Source of the DNA: Bacillota bacterium
Lineage (GTDB): Bacteria; Bacillota; Limnochordia; JAAZLZ01
Assembly (NCBI GenBank): GCA_012799075.1
Contig: JAAZLZ010000269.1
Location: 1 to 8,596 of the forward strand
Direction of reading: 5' to 3'
Length of the DNA: 8,596 nucleotides
Made by a program: the position numbers and the translations under genes. The notes under the pieces are model-generated. The model was not told the DNA's origin. It saw only the letters and a list, made by a program, of their open reading frames with translations, and searched no databases. The stretch's first letter is position 1. Each line of letters starts with the position of its first letter. This document shows, piece after piece, positions 1 through 6,282 of this stretch.

Positions 1-447
1 GGAGTAATTGAGGCCATCGAGGAAAAGGAGGTGCTGGGTGAACGGGATAAATACTATATAATGCACCTGCCCATCGGTGATATGCGGGTCATGCTGCCGA
101 TGCATAACGTTGAAGAAATCGGGTTGCGTCAAGTGGTTGACGAGGAAGACATCTTGAAGGTAATGGAAATTCTCCAAGAGGAAAAATCGAAAATGTCCCC
201 CAACTGGAACCGCCGCTACCGGGCCAACTTGGAGAAGATCAGGTCGGGAGACATCTTTGAGGTGGCGGAAGTAGTTCGGAACCTGGCGATCAGGGACCGG
301 GAAAAGGGTTTGTCCACCGGCGAACGGAAAATGCTCGACAACTCGAAACAGATCTTGATCAGTGAACTTGTTCTCGCCCAGGATTCAACGCCAGAAGAGG
401 TCGAAGCCTTAATCGACCGAATGCTTGGGGAGGAAGAGGAGGCCTGA
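1..447 (+). CDS. CarD/CdnL-family RNA polymerase-binding regulator, 5'-truncated by window edge
   Basis: The reading frame is open from base 1 and ends at TGA 445-447, giving 148 residues. The visible N-terminus (GVIEAIEEKEVLGE) is the usual CarD sequence just after the first strands of the RNA polymerase-interacting domain, so I estimate that only about 15 residues lie outside the window. The GTG at base 31 is internal and is not the start. Residues 1-45 are the rest of the Tudor-like polymerase-binding domain, with the conserved PIGDM segment. From about residue 48 on, the protein is the helical DNA-binding domain. It keeps the Trp (bases 205-207, in PNWNRRYR) that in Mycobacterium CarD wedges into the upstream edge of the transcription bubble. 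CarD proteins bind the RNA polymerase beta subunit and stabilise open promoter complexes. No convincing terminator separates it from the next gene, 118 bases downstream, so the two may be co-transcribed. Confidence 0.93.
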   Translation, partial: GVIEAIEEKEVLGERDKYYIMHLPIGDMRVMLPMHNVEEIGLRQVVDEEDILKVMEILQEEKSKMSPNWNRRYRANLEKIRSGDIFEVAEVVRNLAIRDREKGLSTGERKMLDNSKQILISELVLAQDSTPEEVEALIDRMLGEEEEA

Positions 448-565
448 GCATCAAAGACGCCTGCCATATTTTATGTATAAGAACGCAGTTAACCGCCAAA
501 ACTATGAAAGCAAGGGATCCTGGACAGATGGAGCAGGAATTTTCCAGTAGAGGAGGTGAAACTGC

Positions 566-1651
566 GTGGTTTATGAGAGAATCGGGCGCTTAATGGCGAC
601 GCTCATCGGAGCGACCGCGGGATATCAGGTCCTATCCTACAGCCTGGAGACCCTTTGGATCCGGCTGGGGGTGGATCTGCCCGGCTCCATGAGTACTTGG
701 CTGGGTACTTTGGGGGGAGCGTTGGCGGGGCTGTTCGTGGGGCCGATGATAGTCCGTTTATACCGGGCCAGTGTTGGACGCTTGCTGAAGACTTTGTATC
801 ACATTCCCATCCAAGACATGATCATTGGGATCATCGGACTCTTGTTGGGTTTGGTCATCGGCATCCTCGGCACCATCCCCCTGCCGCGGATTCCCGTTAT
901 CGGCTATTACGCACCGCTTGTCATCACCTTGACCATGGGGTATGCCGGTGCATTGGTAGCCATCAAGAAGAAAGAGGAATTATTGCCACTCTTTAAGCTT
1001 TCATCTAAGGTCCAGGACCGTTCCAAATCCGGTCGGCTTTCCCATCGCACCCCTTGCAAAATCCTTGACACCAGCGTGATCATTGACGGACGGATCGCCG
1101 ACATCTGTAAATCGGGGTTCATCGAAGGTGTTCTCCTCGTCCCCAATTTTGTCCTTGAAGAGCTGCAACATATTGCCGACTCCTCCGATATGCTGAAGCG
1201 CAATCGGGGCAGAAGGGGCCTTGACATACTAAACAAGATGCGCAAGGAGAACAATGTGACCATCCAAATCTGGGACGAGGCGGAACAAGGCGAAGTCGAC
1301 TCCCGGCTCGTTCGGTTGGCCAAGAAGCTGGGAGCCAAAGTGATCACCAATGATTACAACCTGAACAAAGTGGCTGAGCTCCATGGGGTTTCGGTGCTCA
1401 ACATCAACGAACTGGCCAATGCCATCAAGCCCGTGGTCCTACCCGGAGAAGAGATGACTGTGCATGTGATCAAAGATGGCAAGGAACAAGGGCAGGGAGT
1501 CGGGTATCTTGATGACGGAACCATGATCGTAGTCGATGGCGGCCGCAAGTACATCGGGGAATCCATCGGCGTTTTGGTTACCAGCGTTCTCCAGACGGCC
1601 GCGGGCCGCATGATTTTTGCCAAGCCCAAGGCCATGGAACGGGCGTTGTAG
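566..1651 (+). CDS. yacL: Membrane-anchored PIN/TRAM-domain protein (YacL type), predicted ribonuclease
   Basis: This 361-residue protein starts at GTG 566, with AGGAGGTG at 551-558 seven bases upstream. Residues 1-135 are hydrophobic, with about four membrane segments (roughly 10-30, 44-66, 84-106, 112-133), then a basic linker. A PIN domain follows from about residue 164. It has the expected acidic metal-binding set: Asp168 in KILDTSVIIDG, Glu198/199 in FVLEELQ, Asp245 in EVDSRLVRLA and Asp263 in VITNDYNLN. Residues about 290-350 form a TRAM domain, an RNA-binding OB-like fold. The order membrane part - PIN - TRAM is that of Bacillus YacL, which lies in the same place upstream of ispD. The intact acidic residues suggest an active metal-dependent RNase tethered to the inner face of the membrane. 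This is inference; I know of no firm biochemical role for the family. A terminator follows directly. Confidence 0.92.
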   Translation: MVYERIGRLMATLIGATAGYQVLSYSLETLWIRLGVDLPGSMSTWLGTLGGALAGLFVGPMIVRLYRASVGRLLKTLYHIPIQDMIIGIIGLLLGLVIGILGTIPLPRIPVIGYYAPLVITLTMGYAGALVAIKKKEELLPLFKLSSKVQDRSKSGRLSHRTPCKILDTSVIIDGRIADICKSGFIEGVLLVPNFVLEELQHIADSSDMLKRNRGRRGLDILNKMRKENNVTIQIWDEAEQGEVDSRLVRLAKKLGAKVITNDYNLNKVAELHGVSVLNINELANAIKPVVLPGEEMTVHVIKDGKEQGQGVGYLDDGTMIVVDGGRKYIGESIGVLVTSVLQTAAGRMIFAKPKAMERAL

Positions 1652-1673
1652 CCTGATAATCAAACTGTTTGAG

Positions 1674-1709
1674 AAGGGTTTCGTCTCCTGTTGGCGAAGC
1701 CCTTTTTTT
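1674..1709 (+). terminator. Rho-independent terminator after the PIN/TRAM gene
   Basis: A 10-bp stem pairs AAGGGTTTCG (1674-1683) with CGAAGCCCTT (1695-1704). One pair is a G-U wobble (T1679/G1699), and the loop is 11 bases. The stem runs into seven Ts at 1703-1709. It begins 22 bases after the yacL-type stop codon and ends 26 bases before the ispDF start, so it either ends the carD-yacL transcript or partly attenuates ispDF. Confidence 0.9.
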
Positions 1710-1723
1710 AATGCCATATGATG

Positions 1724-1731
1724 GGTGGAGG
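1724..1731 (+). promoter_or_regulatory. Ribosome binding site that sets the ispDF start
   Basis: GGTGGAGG lies four bases before ATG 1736. In-frame ATGs at 1718 and 1721 come directly after the terminator T-run and have no purine-rich site upstream. Using them would place this Shine-Dalgarno sequence inside the gene and add the residues MMGGGK, which IspD proteins do not carry. Confidence 0.75.
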
Positions 1732-1735
1732 CAAG

Positions 1736-2911
1736 ATGGAAAAAACAGTTGCCCTTATTCCCGCCGCCGGAGTTGGACGGCGGATGGGGGAAATTGCGGA
1801 AATCAACAAGCAGTACATACCCCTTGGGGGGCGCCCAGCCCTGGCCCTGACCCTCAAGGTTTTCCAGGAAAGCCCCCTGATCGACCAAGTCATTCCCATT
1901 GTCCGGACGGAAGAAATCGACTATTGCCGGCAATCGATCGTGGAGCAATATGGACTTGATAAGGCGGCCCGGATAGTTGCGGGCGGGCCCACCCGGGGTG
2001 ATTCGGTGGCGAGGGGCCTGGCAGCCATTACAGGCGAGGAGTGGGATTTAGTCGTTGTCCATGATGGGGCCCGGCCCCTCCTCACGGAAGATGTGCTAGG
2101 CGGGGTGATCCAAAAAGCAAAGAAGACCGGCGCTGCGATCGCGGCAGTTCCCGTCAAGGATACCATCAAACGGGTCGATCCCCAGGAATTAGTCGTGGGG
2201 ACCTTGCCCCGGGAGGAGCTTTGGGCCATCCAGACTCCCCAGGCTTTCCGCTATGAACTGCTAACGGAGGCCTATCGCCGGGCCCGGGAGGAAGGCTTCC
2301 AAGGGACTGACGATGCCTCCCTGGTGGAAAGGCTGGGCCATCCCGTCGCCGTCGTTTTGGGCTCCTATGACAATTTGAAACTAACAACACCGGAGGATGT
2401 CATCATGGCCAGATCGCTTCTGACCCAGCCCCGGGTAGGGGCTGGGTATGATGTGCACCGTTTGGTTCCTGGGCGAGGGCTGATTTTAGGAGGCGTGCCC
2501 ATCCCCTATTCGCGAGGCCTCCTTGGCCATTCCGATGCGGACGTCCTCGTCCATGCCATCATGGACGCCCTCTTGGGGGCGGTCGCCATGGGGGACATCG
2601 GGGCCCTTTTTCCCGACACCGATCCTGCCTACCGGGGAGTAAGCAGTCTGCTTTTGCTCAAGGAGGTAGGTCAGCTCCTAAGGGAGAAGGGAGTAACAAT
2701 CGAGAACATCGATGCGGTGGTCGTTGCCCAAGAGCCGAAGCTGGCTCCCTACATCAACCAGGCCAGGGAAAACATCGCCCAGGCTCTGGCCCTGCCGACG
2801 GCAAGGGTAAGCATCAAGGCAACCACCACCGAGGGCTTGGGAGCCATGGGCCGGGGCGAGGGGATCGCCGCCTGGGCCGTGGCCCTTGTCTACAGGGAGG
2901 TTGACACGTGA
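1736..2911 (+). CDS. ispDF: Bifunctional IspD/IspF: MEP cytidylyltransferase + MECDP synthase
   Basis: A 391-residue fusion covers two non-consecutive steps of the MEP isoprenoid pathway. The IspD half (residues 1 to about 228) attaches CMP to 2-C-methyl-D-erythritol 4-phosphate. It shows the nucleotide-binding start PAAGVGRRMG, Lys25 in NKQY, VVVHDGARP with Asp110, and NLKLTTPED with Lys215. The IspF half (about 232-387) cyclises CDP-ME 2-phosphate to MECDP with release of CMP. It has the metal ligands Asp239 and His241 in GYDVHR and His265 in GHSDADV, plus the CDP-binding KATTTEGLG. Both active sites look complete. The join is very short (about 5 residues). In Bacillus the two genes are separate neighbours; fusions are best known from alpha- and epsilon-proteobacteria and occur in some clostridia. 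The stop TGA overlaps the GTG start of the next gene. Confidence 0.97.
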   Translation: MEKTVALIPAAGVGRRMGEIAEINKQYIPLGGRPALALTLKVFQESPLIDQVIPIVRTEEIDYCRQSIVEQYGLDKAARIVAGGPTRGDSVARGLAAITGEEWDLVVVHDGARPLLTEDVLGGVIQKAKKTGAAIAAVPVKDTIKRVDPQELVVGTLPREELWAIQTPQAFRYELLTEAYRRAREEGFQGTDDASLVERLGHPVAVVLGSYDNLKLTTPEDVIMARSLLTQPRVGAGYDVHRLVPGRGLILGGVPIPYSRGLLGHSDADVLVHAIMDALLGAVAMGDIGALFPDTDPAYRGVSSLLLLKEVGQLLREKGVTIENIDAVVVAQEPKLAPYINQARENIAQALALPTARVSIKATTTEGLGAMGRGEGIAAWAVALVYREVDT

Positions 2912-4029
2912 AGCGCTTAGTTTGGATCTTGGTTTTCCTGCTTGCCCTGGGACCTTTGGCCAAGGCGGAACGTTGCGGCCTTTGGGTTGTCCGGGATGCC
3001 CTGGCGGATAAGGGTCAAATCGATCGGGCCATCGGCCTCGCCCAGGATTTAGGGATTGATTTTCTGCTCTTGCAGGTTAACGGGCGGGGCGAGGCTTACT
3101 ACCAGTCCCGGCTTTTTCCCAGGGCCGAGCTGGCGGAGGATTTCGATCCCTTGGCCTATGCCATCGAACAAAGCCGCCGGGCAGGACTCAAAGTCCATGC
3201 CTGGGTCAACGTGCTAACGATGGGTTCCTTCGTCTATCGGCCCCAGGATCCCCGGCACGTCCTTAACCAGCACCCCGAGTGGTTCATGGTGGATGCCGAG
3301 GGGGAAAATCTCCTTGCCTATGAGCGGGGCAACTCCTACCTGCCCGCCCCGATGCTGGAACCGGCCCTGCCCGAGGTGCAGACCTTCCTACGGGCCATGG
3401 TCCGGGAGCTGGTGGAAGACTATGACGTCGAGGGCATCCACCTAGATTACATCCGCTACCCCACCCGCAACTTTGGCTTCAGCAGCCAAAACCGTTCTGC
3501 TTTCGCCAAGGGGTGGGGGGTCGATCCGTTGGATCTCGTCGGGCGGCCTGACTACTGGACAAGCCGCCTTGGCCCCGAAGACTGCCAGCGGCTCCTCGAT
3601 GATTGGGATCAGTTCCGCCGGGACAAGGTAACGGATCTGGTCCGGCAGATCAGGGCGGAGATGAAAGAATTGAACCCGGATCTTAAGCTTTCCGCCGCCG
3701 TTTACGGCGATGTCAAGGACTCCCGGGAGGAGCGTCTCCAGGATTGGTCCAAGTGGCTTGCCGAGGGCCTGCTCGACTTTGCCGTCCCCATGCTTTACTC
3801 AACCAGCACCCTCATGGTGGACAGCCAAATCCAACAGATATTAAAAACAACCGAAGGAACCCTTTACATCGGTCTTGGTGCTTACGCCCTGGTGGATGAG
3901 CCCCAGATACTGGTTGAGCAGATCCAAAAGGTCCGGGCCCGGGGCGCCTCTGGGGTGGTTCTGTTTTCTTTCAATGCCATCGTCGATCATCCCCGGCTGC
4001 TGATGCTGCTGCAGCAGGCCCTGGGGTAA
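2908..4029 (+). CDS. Secreted GHL10-family (DUF187/YddW-like) glycoside-hydrolase-like protein
   Basis: This 373-residue protein starts at GTG 2908, which overlaps the ispDF stop as GTGA. A ribosome site, GGGAGG (2895-2900), lies inside ispDF seven bases upstream, so translation is probably coupled. Residues 1-20 are a Sec signal peptide: two basic residues, a hydrophobic core and an AKA cleavage motif before Glu21. The rest is one (beta/alpha)8-type domain of the glycosyl-hydrolase-like 10 family (PF02638), with RCGLWVVRD near the start, KVHAWVNVL at about 95-103, the family signature GIHLDYIRYP at 176-185 (Asp180 is a likely active-site acid) and FAVPMLYS in the C-terminal half. The family is thought to act on envelope polysaccharide, possibly peptidoglycan-derived sugars, but I cannot infer the substrate. 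No cell-wall-binding repeats are present; the protein is little more than the catalytic barrel. Its neighbour rlpA encodes another secreted wall enzyme. Confidence 0.88.
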   Translation: MKRLVWILVFLLALGPLAKAERCGLWVVRDALADKGQIDRAIGLAQDLGIDFLLLQVNGRGEAYYQSRLFPRAELAEDFDPLAYAIEQSRRAGLKVHAWVNVLTMGSFVYRPQDPRHVLNQHPEWFMVDAEGENLLAYERGNSYLPAPMLEPALPEVQTFLRAMVRELVEDYDVEGIHLDYIRYPTRNFGFSSQNRSAFAKGWGVDPLDLVGRPDYWTSRLGPEDCQRLLDDWDQFRRDKVTDLVRQIRAEMKELNPDLKLSAAVYGDVKDSREERLQDWSKWLAEGLLDFAVPMLYSTSTLMVDSQIQQILKTTEGTLYIGLGAYALVDEPQILVEQIQKVRARGASGVVLFSFNAIVDHPRLLMLLQQALG

Positions 4030-4087
4030 ATACTGGTAAAAGGGTTTATTTTCCCTTCTATTGGCCATACTAGGTAAAAAACCCTTT
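4030..4087 (+). repeat. Repeat-rich leader of rlpA: 9-bp inverted repeat abutting the ribosome site, plus near-direct repeats
   Basis: AAAGGGTTT (4039-4047) is a perfect reverse complement of AAACCCTTT (4079-4087). The second arm ends exactly where the rlpA Shine-Dalgarno begins (GAGGAGG, 4088-4094). The first arm can instead pair locally, AAGGG (4040-4044) with CCCTT (4053-4057), so the two hairpins exclude each other. ATACTGGTAAAA (4030-4041) also recurs as ATACTAGGTAAAA (4067-4079), differing by one inserted A. No T-run follows the long hairpin, so it is not a standard terminator. A role in rlpA translation or message processing is inference. Confidence 0.5.
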
Positions 4088-4101
4088 GAGGAGGAAAAAG
4101 T

Positions 4102-4842
4102 ATGGCCAAGGGACTAATTCTCTGCCTGTTGGTTGTGGTGCTTGCTTCCTTCCTGGTGGAGGCGGGGAATGTGGTGGTCAGGAAAGCAGGGAGCGTTGCC
4201 GAAGTACTTGTCAATGGTGTTGTAGTCCTCCGGGTGCGAAAGGCCCACGGCGGCTTTTCCCCTTTGGAGAGGGGACGAATAGTGGCCGAGCGCTTGGCTG
4301 GGGCCCTGGCCAAGGGGCTAAGCCCCGATGAGATCGCGCCCGACATAATCCAAGGGCAGCATGTGGTCACTATCGCCGGGGAGCTCATCATCACCGTTGA
4401 CCGGGAGCATGCCGACATCAATCAATGCCAGCCGTGGGAGCTGGCCTTGATTTGGGCCAACAACCTAAGGCTTGCCCTAGGGGTCCCCTCCATCTCCTTT
4501 GCCGCGCCTGCCCTCACCGTGGGCAAGGGAAGCTACATCGGCATCGCCTCCTGGTACGGGGGCAAATTTCATGGCCGACGGACGGCCAGCGGTGAGGTGT
4601 TCGACCAAAATGAACTTAGCGCCGCCCACCGCAGCTGGCCCTTTGGCTTGAAGGTCCGGGTGACCAACCTCCACAATGGAGCCAGCGTGGTGGTCAAGAT
4701 TAATGATCGGGGGCCTTTCATCCAAGAACGGGCTATTGATCTTTCCCGGGCTGCAGCCAAGGCCATTGGTTTGGTGGAGCGGGGAATCGGCATGGTAAAG
4801 ATGGAATGGTTGGGTCAGGATAAGCTGCTTGCGGCAAGATGA
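4102..4842 (+). CDS. rlpA: Secreted RlpA-type septal lytic transglycosylase-like protein (DPBB domain) with extra N-terminal module
   Basis: This 246-residue protein starts at ATG 4102, with GAGGAGG (4088-4094) seven bases upstream. Residues 1-21 are a hydrophobic signal peptide with a likely cleavage after VEA. There is no lipobox: Cys8 sits inside the hydrophobic core, so this is not a classic RlpA lipoprotein. Residues about 145-236 are the double-psi beta-barrel: GIASWYGGKFHGRRTASGE, AAHRSWPFG and INDRGPF. They keep the residues tied to lytic transglycosylase activity in Pseudomonas RlpA, here Glu165, His176 and Asp202. There is no C-terminal SPOR domain. Residues about 25-130 form a separate module, with SPLERGRIVAERLAGAL, LSPDEI and LIWANNLRLALG, that recalls the N-terminal region of cyanobacterial RlpA proteins. 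The enzyme should cut glycan strands in the wall. It lies between a GHL10 gene and gltX, with only 18 bases to gltX. Confidence 0.9.
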   Translation: MAKGLILCLLVVVLASFLVEAGNVVVRKAGSVAEVLVNGVVVLRVRKAHGGFSPLERGRIVAERLAGALAKGLSPDEIAPDIIQGQHVVTIAGELIITVDREHADINQCQPWELALIWANNLRLALGVPSISFAAPALTVGKGSYIGIASWYGGKFHGRRTASGEVFDQNELSAAHRSWPFGLKVRVTNLHNGASVVVKINDRGPFIQERAIDLSRAAAKAIGLVERGIGMVKMEWLGQDKLLAAR

Positions 4843-4847
4843 AAGTT

Positions 4848-4854
4848 GGGGTGA
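4848..4854 (+). promoter_or_regulatory. Ribosome binding site supporting the TTG start of gltX
   Basis: GGGGTGA lies six bases before TTG 4861. An in-frame TGA at 4852-4854 rules out any earlier start, and the next downstream start candidate falls inside the conserved VRVRFAPSPTG. The TTG is therefore the only reasonable start. Confidence 0.8.
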
Positions 4855-4860
4855 AAGTAC

Positions 4861-6282
4861 TTGGCAAAAACTGTCAGGGTGCGGTTTGCACCTAGTCCGA
4901 CGGGTTACCTGCATATCGGCAATGTCCATACGGCCTTGTTCAACTGGCTTTTCGCCCGCCATTTCGGCGGGCAAGTGGTTCTCCGGATCGAGGATACGGA
5001 CCTGACGCGGTCGAAGGCCCATTACGAAGATGCGATCCTGGAGGATATGCACTGGCTGGGTTTGGACTGGGATGAAGGGGTGGACGTAGGAGGACCCTAT
5101 GGGCCCTACCGGCAAACGGAACGGCTGGCGATCTACCGGGATGTGGCCCAGAAGCTCTTGGCGGAGGGGTTCCTTTATGAGTGTTATTGTACAGCGGGGG
5201 AGCTGGAGGAAGACCGGCAGCGGTATCTGGCCCAGGGCCTCATGCCTCGCTACTCGGGTCGGTGCCGAACGCTTTCCGAAAAGGAGCGCCGACGCTTCGA
5301 GGAAGAGGGGAGAAAACCGGCCTTAAGATTCAAGGTCCCAGCGGGGGAAGAGATCATCCTTCAGGATCTCATCCGGGGGGAGATCAGCTTCGCAGCGGAT
5401 AACATCGGGGACTTCATCGTCCTTCGCTCCAACGGGATGCCTGTCTATAATTTCTCCGTCACCGTCGATGATGCCCTCATGAAGATCACCCATATCATCC
5501 GGGGCGATGAGCACATCTCCAATACTCCCCGTCAGATTCTCCTCTACCGGGCTTTAGGGGAGGAGGAGCCGGAATTTGCCCACATCTCCATGCTCCTGGG
5601 CTCCGATCGGAGCAAACTGAGCAAACGCCACGGAGCGGCTTCCATTGCCGATTTTCGTCGGGCGGGCTTTTTGCCTGCAGCCTTGGTCAACTACTTGGCC
5701 CTCCTTGGCTGGTCATCCCCGACGGGGGAGGAAGTCCTATCCCCCGCGGAGATCAAGGCCCAGTTCACCTTGGATCGGGTGGCCAAGAGCCCGGCCGTTT
5801 TTGATTTAGCCAAGCTCCGCTGGATCAATGCCCAGTACATCAACAAGCTCACGCCAAAGGAGCTGGCCAAGCTGGCCCGCGCCTTTCTGCCCGAGGAAAA
5901 GCGGGATTTGCCCAAGCTGGAAGAAGTTATGGCAGTGCTGCAAGATGAGCTGGAGGTCCTAGGGGATCTTTGGCCCCGGCTCCAGTTGTTTTATGAGCTG
6001 CCGGAGAAGGATGCCCACGCGGCCAAGATCCTGCGCCGCCCAGAGACAGGCGCAATTTTGACGGCCTTCCAAGAGGCTCTCCTGGAAGGGCCGGCGGTAA
6101 TGACCCCCGAGGAAGCCCAGGAACTCCTCCATGGACTTCCCCCCAAGCTGGGCCTGGGGACGGGGAAGGTCCTGCGTCCCATCCGGGCCGCCCTGACGGG
6201 GGCTGCATCGGGCCCTGAACTGGTGCATATCATCGCTATCTTAGGCCGGGAAGAATGCCTGCGGCGGGTGCGCCTGGCTTAA
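4861..6282 (+). CDS. gltX: Glutamyl-tRNA synthetase (class I, GluRS)
   Basis: This 473-residue protein starts at TTG 4861 and charges tRNA-Glu (in many bacteria without GlnRS, also tRNA-Gln). The Rossmann fold opens with VRVRFAPSPTGYLHIGN, whose HIGN (18-21) is the HIGH motif. LRIEDTD (41-47) and IIRGDEH (212-218) are family signatures. KLSKR (252-256) is the KMSKS loop, and the helical anticodon-binding domain follows from about 320. Length is normal for the family. In the zinc-binding insert, Cys108, Cys110 and Cys135 match E. coli Cys98, Cys100 and Cys125 with the same spacing, but the fourth ligand position (E. coli His127) is Thr137. The gene follows rlpA by 18 bases and has no T-box leader. 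In Bacillus it is followed by cysE-cysS; here a convergent glycosyltransferase gene comes next, and the two stop codons interlock. Confidence 0.98.
   Translation: MAKTVRVRFAPSPTGYLHIGNVHTALFNWLFARHFGGQVVLRIEDTDLTRSKAHYEDAILEDMHWLGLDWDEGVDVGGPYGPYRQTERLAIYRDVAQKLLAEGFLYECYCTAGELEEDRQRYLAQGLMPRYSGRCRTLSEKERRRFEEEGRKPALRFKVPAGEEIILQDLIRGEISFAADNIGDFIVLRSNGMPVYNFSVTVDDALMKITHIIRGDEHISNTPRQILLYRALGEEEPEFAHISMLLGSDRSKLSKRHGAASIADFRRAGFLPAALVNYLALLGWSSPTGEEVLSPAEIKAQFTLDRVAKSPAVFDLAKLRWINAQYINKLTPKELAKLARAFLPEEKRDLPKLEEVMAVLQDELEVLGDLWPRLQLFYELPEKDAHAAKILRRPETGAILTAFQEALLEGPAVMTPEEAQELLHGLPPKLGLGTGKVLRPIRAALTGAASGPELVHIIAILGREECLRRVRLA

Noticed and set aside
516..545. Possible terminator hairpin after carD (TCCTG pairing with CAGGA, followed by ATTTT)
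   Set aside because: The stem is only five pairs with an 11-base loop and a poor T-tract, too weak to call.
473..550. A 25-residue ORF between carD and the PIN/TRAM gene
   Set aside because: It has no ribosome site and no recognisable motif, and it is short enough to occur by chance.
1718..1735. Upstream in-frame ATG starts for ispDF
   Set aside because: They lack a ribosome site and would place a good one inside the gene; IspD proteins begin at about ATG 1736.
4006..4017. Perfect palindrome CTGCTGCAGCAG at the end of the GHL10 gene
   Set aside because: It is explained by Leu and Gln codons in the C-terminal helix (LLMLLQQALG), has no central loop for a hairpin and is not followed by a T-run.
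4045..4073. Possible promoter for rlpA (TTTATT, 17 bases, TACTAG)
   Set aside because: Each element matches consensus at only three of six positions, no better than chance in an AT-rich leader.
4102..4164. RlpA as a lipoprotein through Cys8
   Set aside because: Cys8 is too near the N-terminus, inside the hydrophobic core, and lacks the lipobox residues before it.
5927..6233. Several overlapping antisense ORFs opposite the gltX 3' end
   Set aside because: They are long only because of GC-rich codon bias in gltX; their translations are Pro/Gly/Arg/Ser-rich with no motifs and no ribosome sites.
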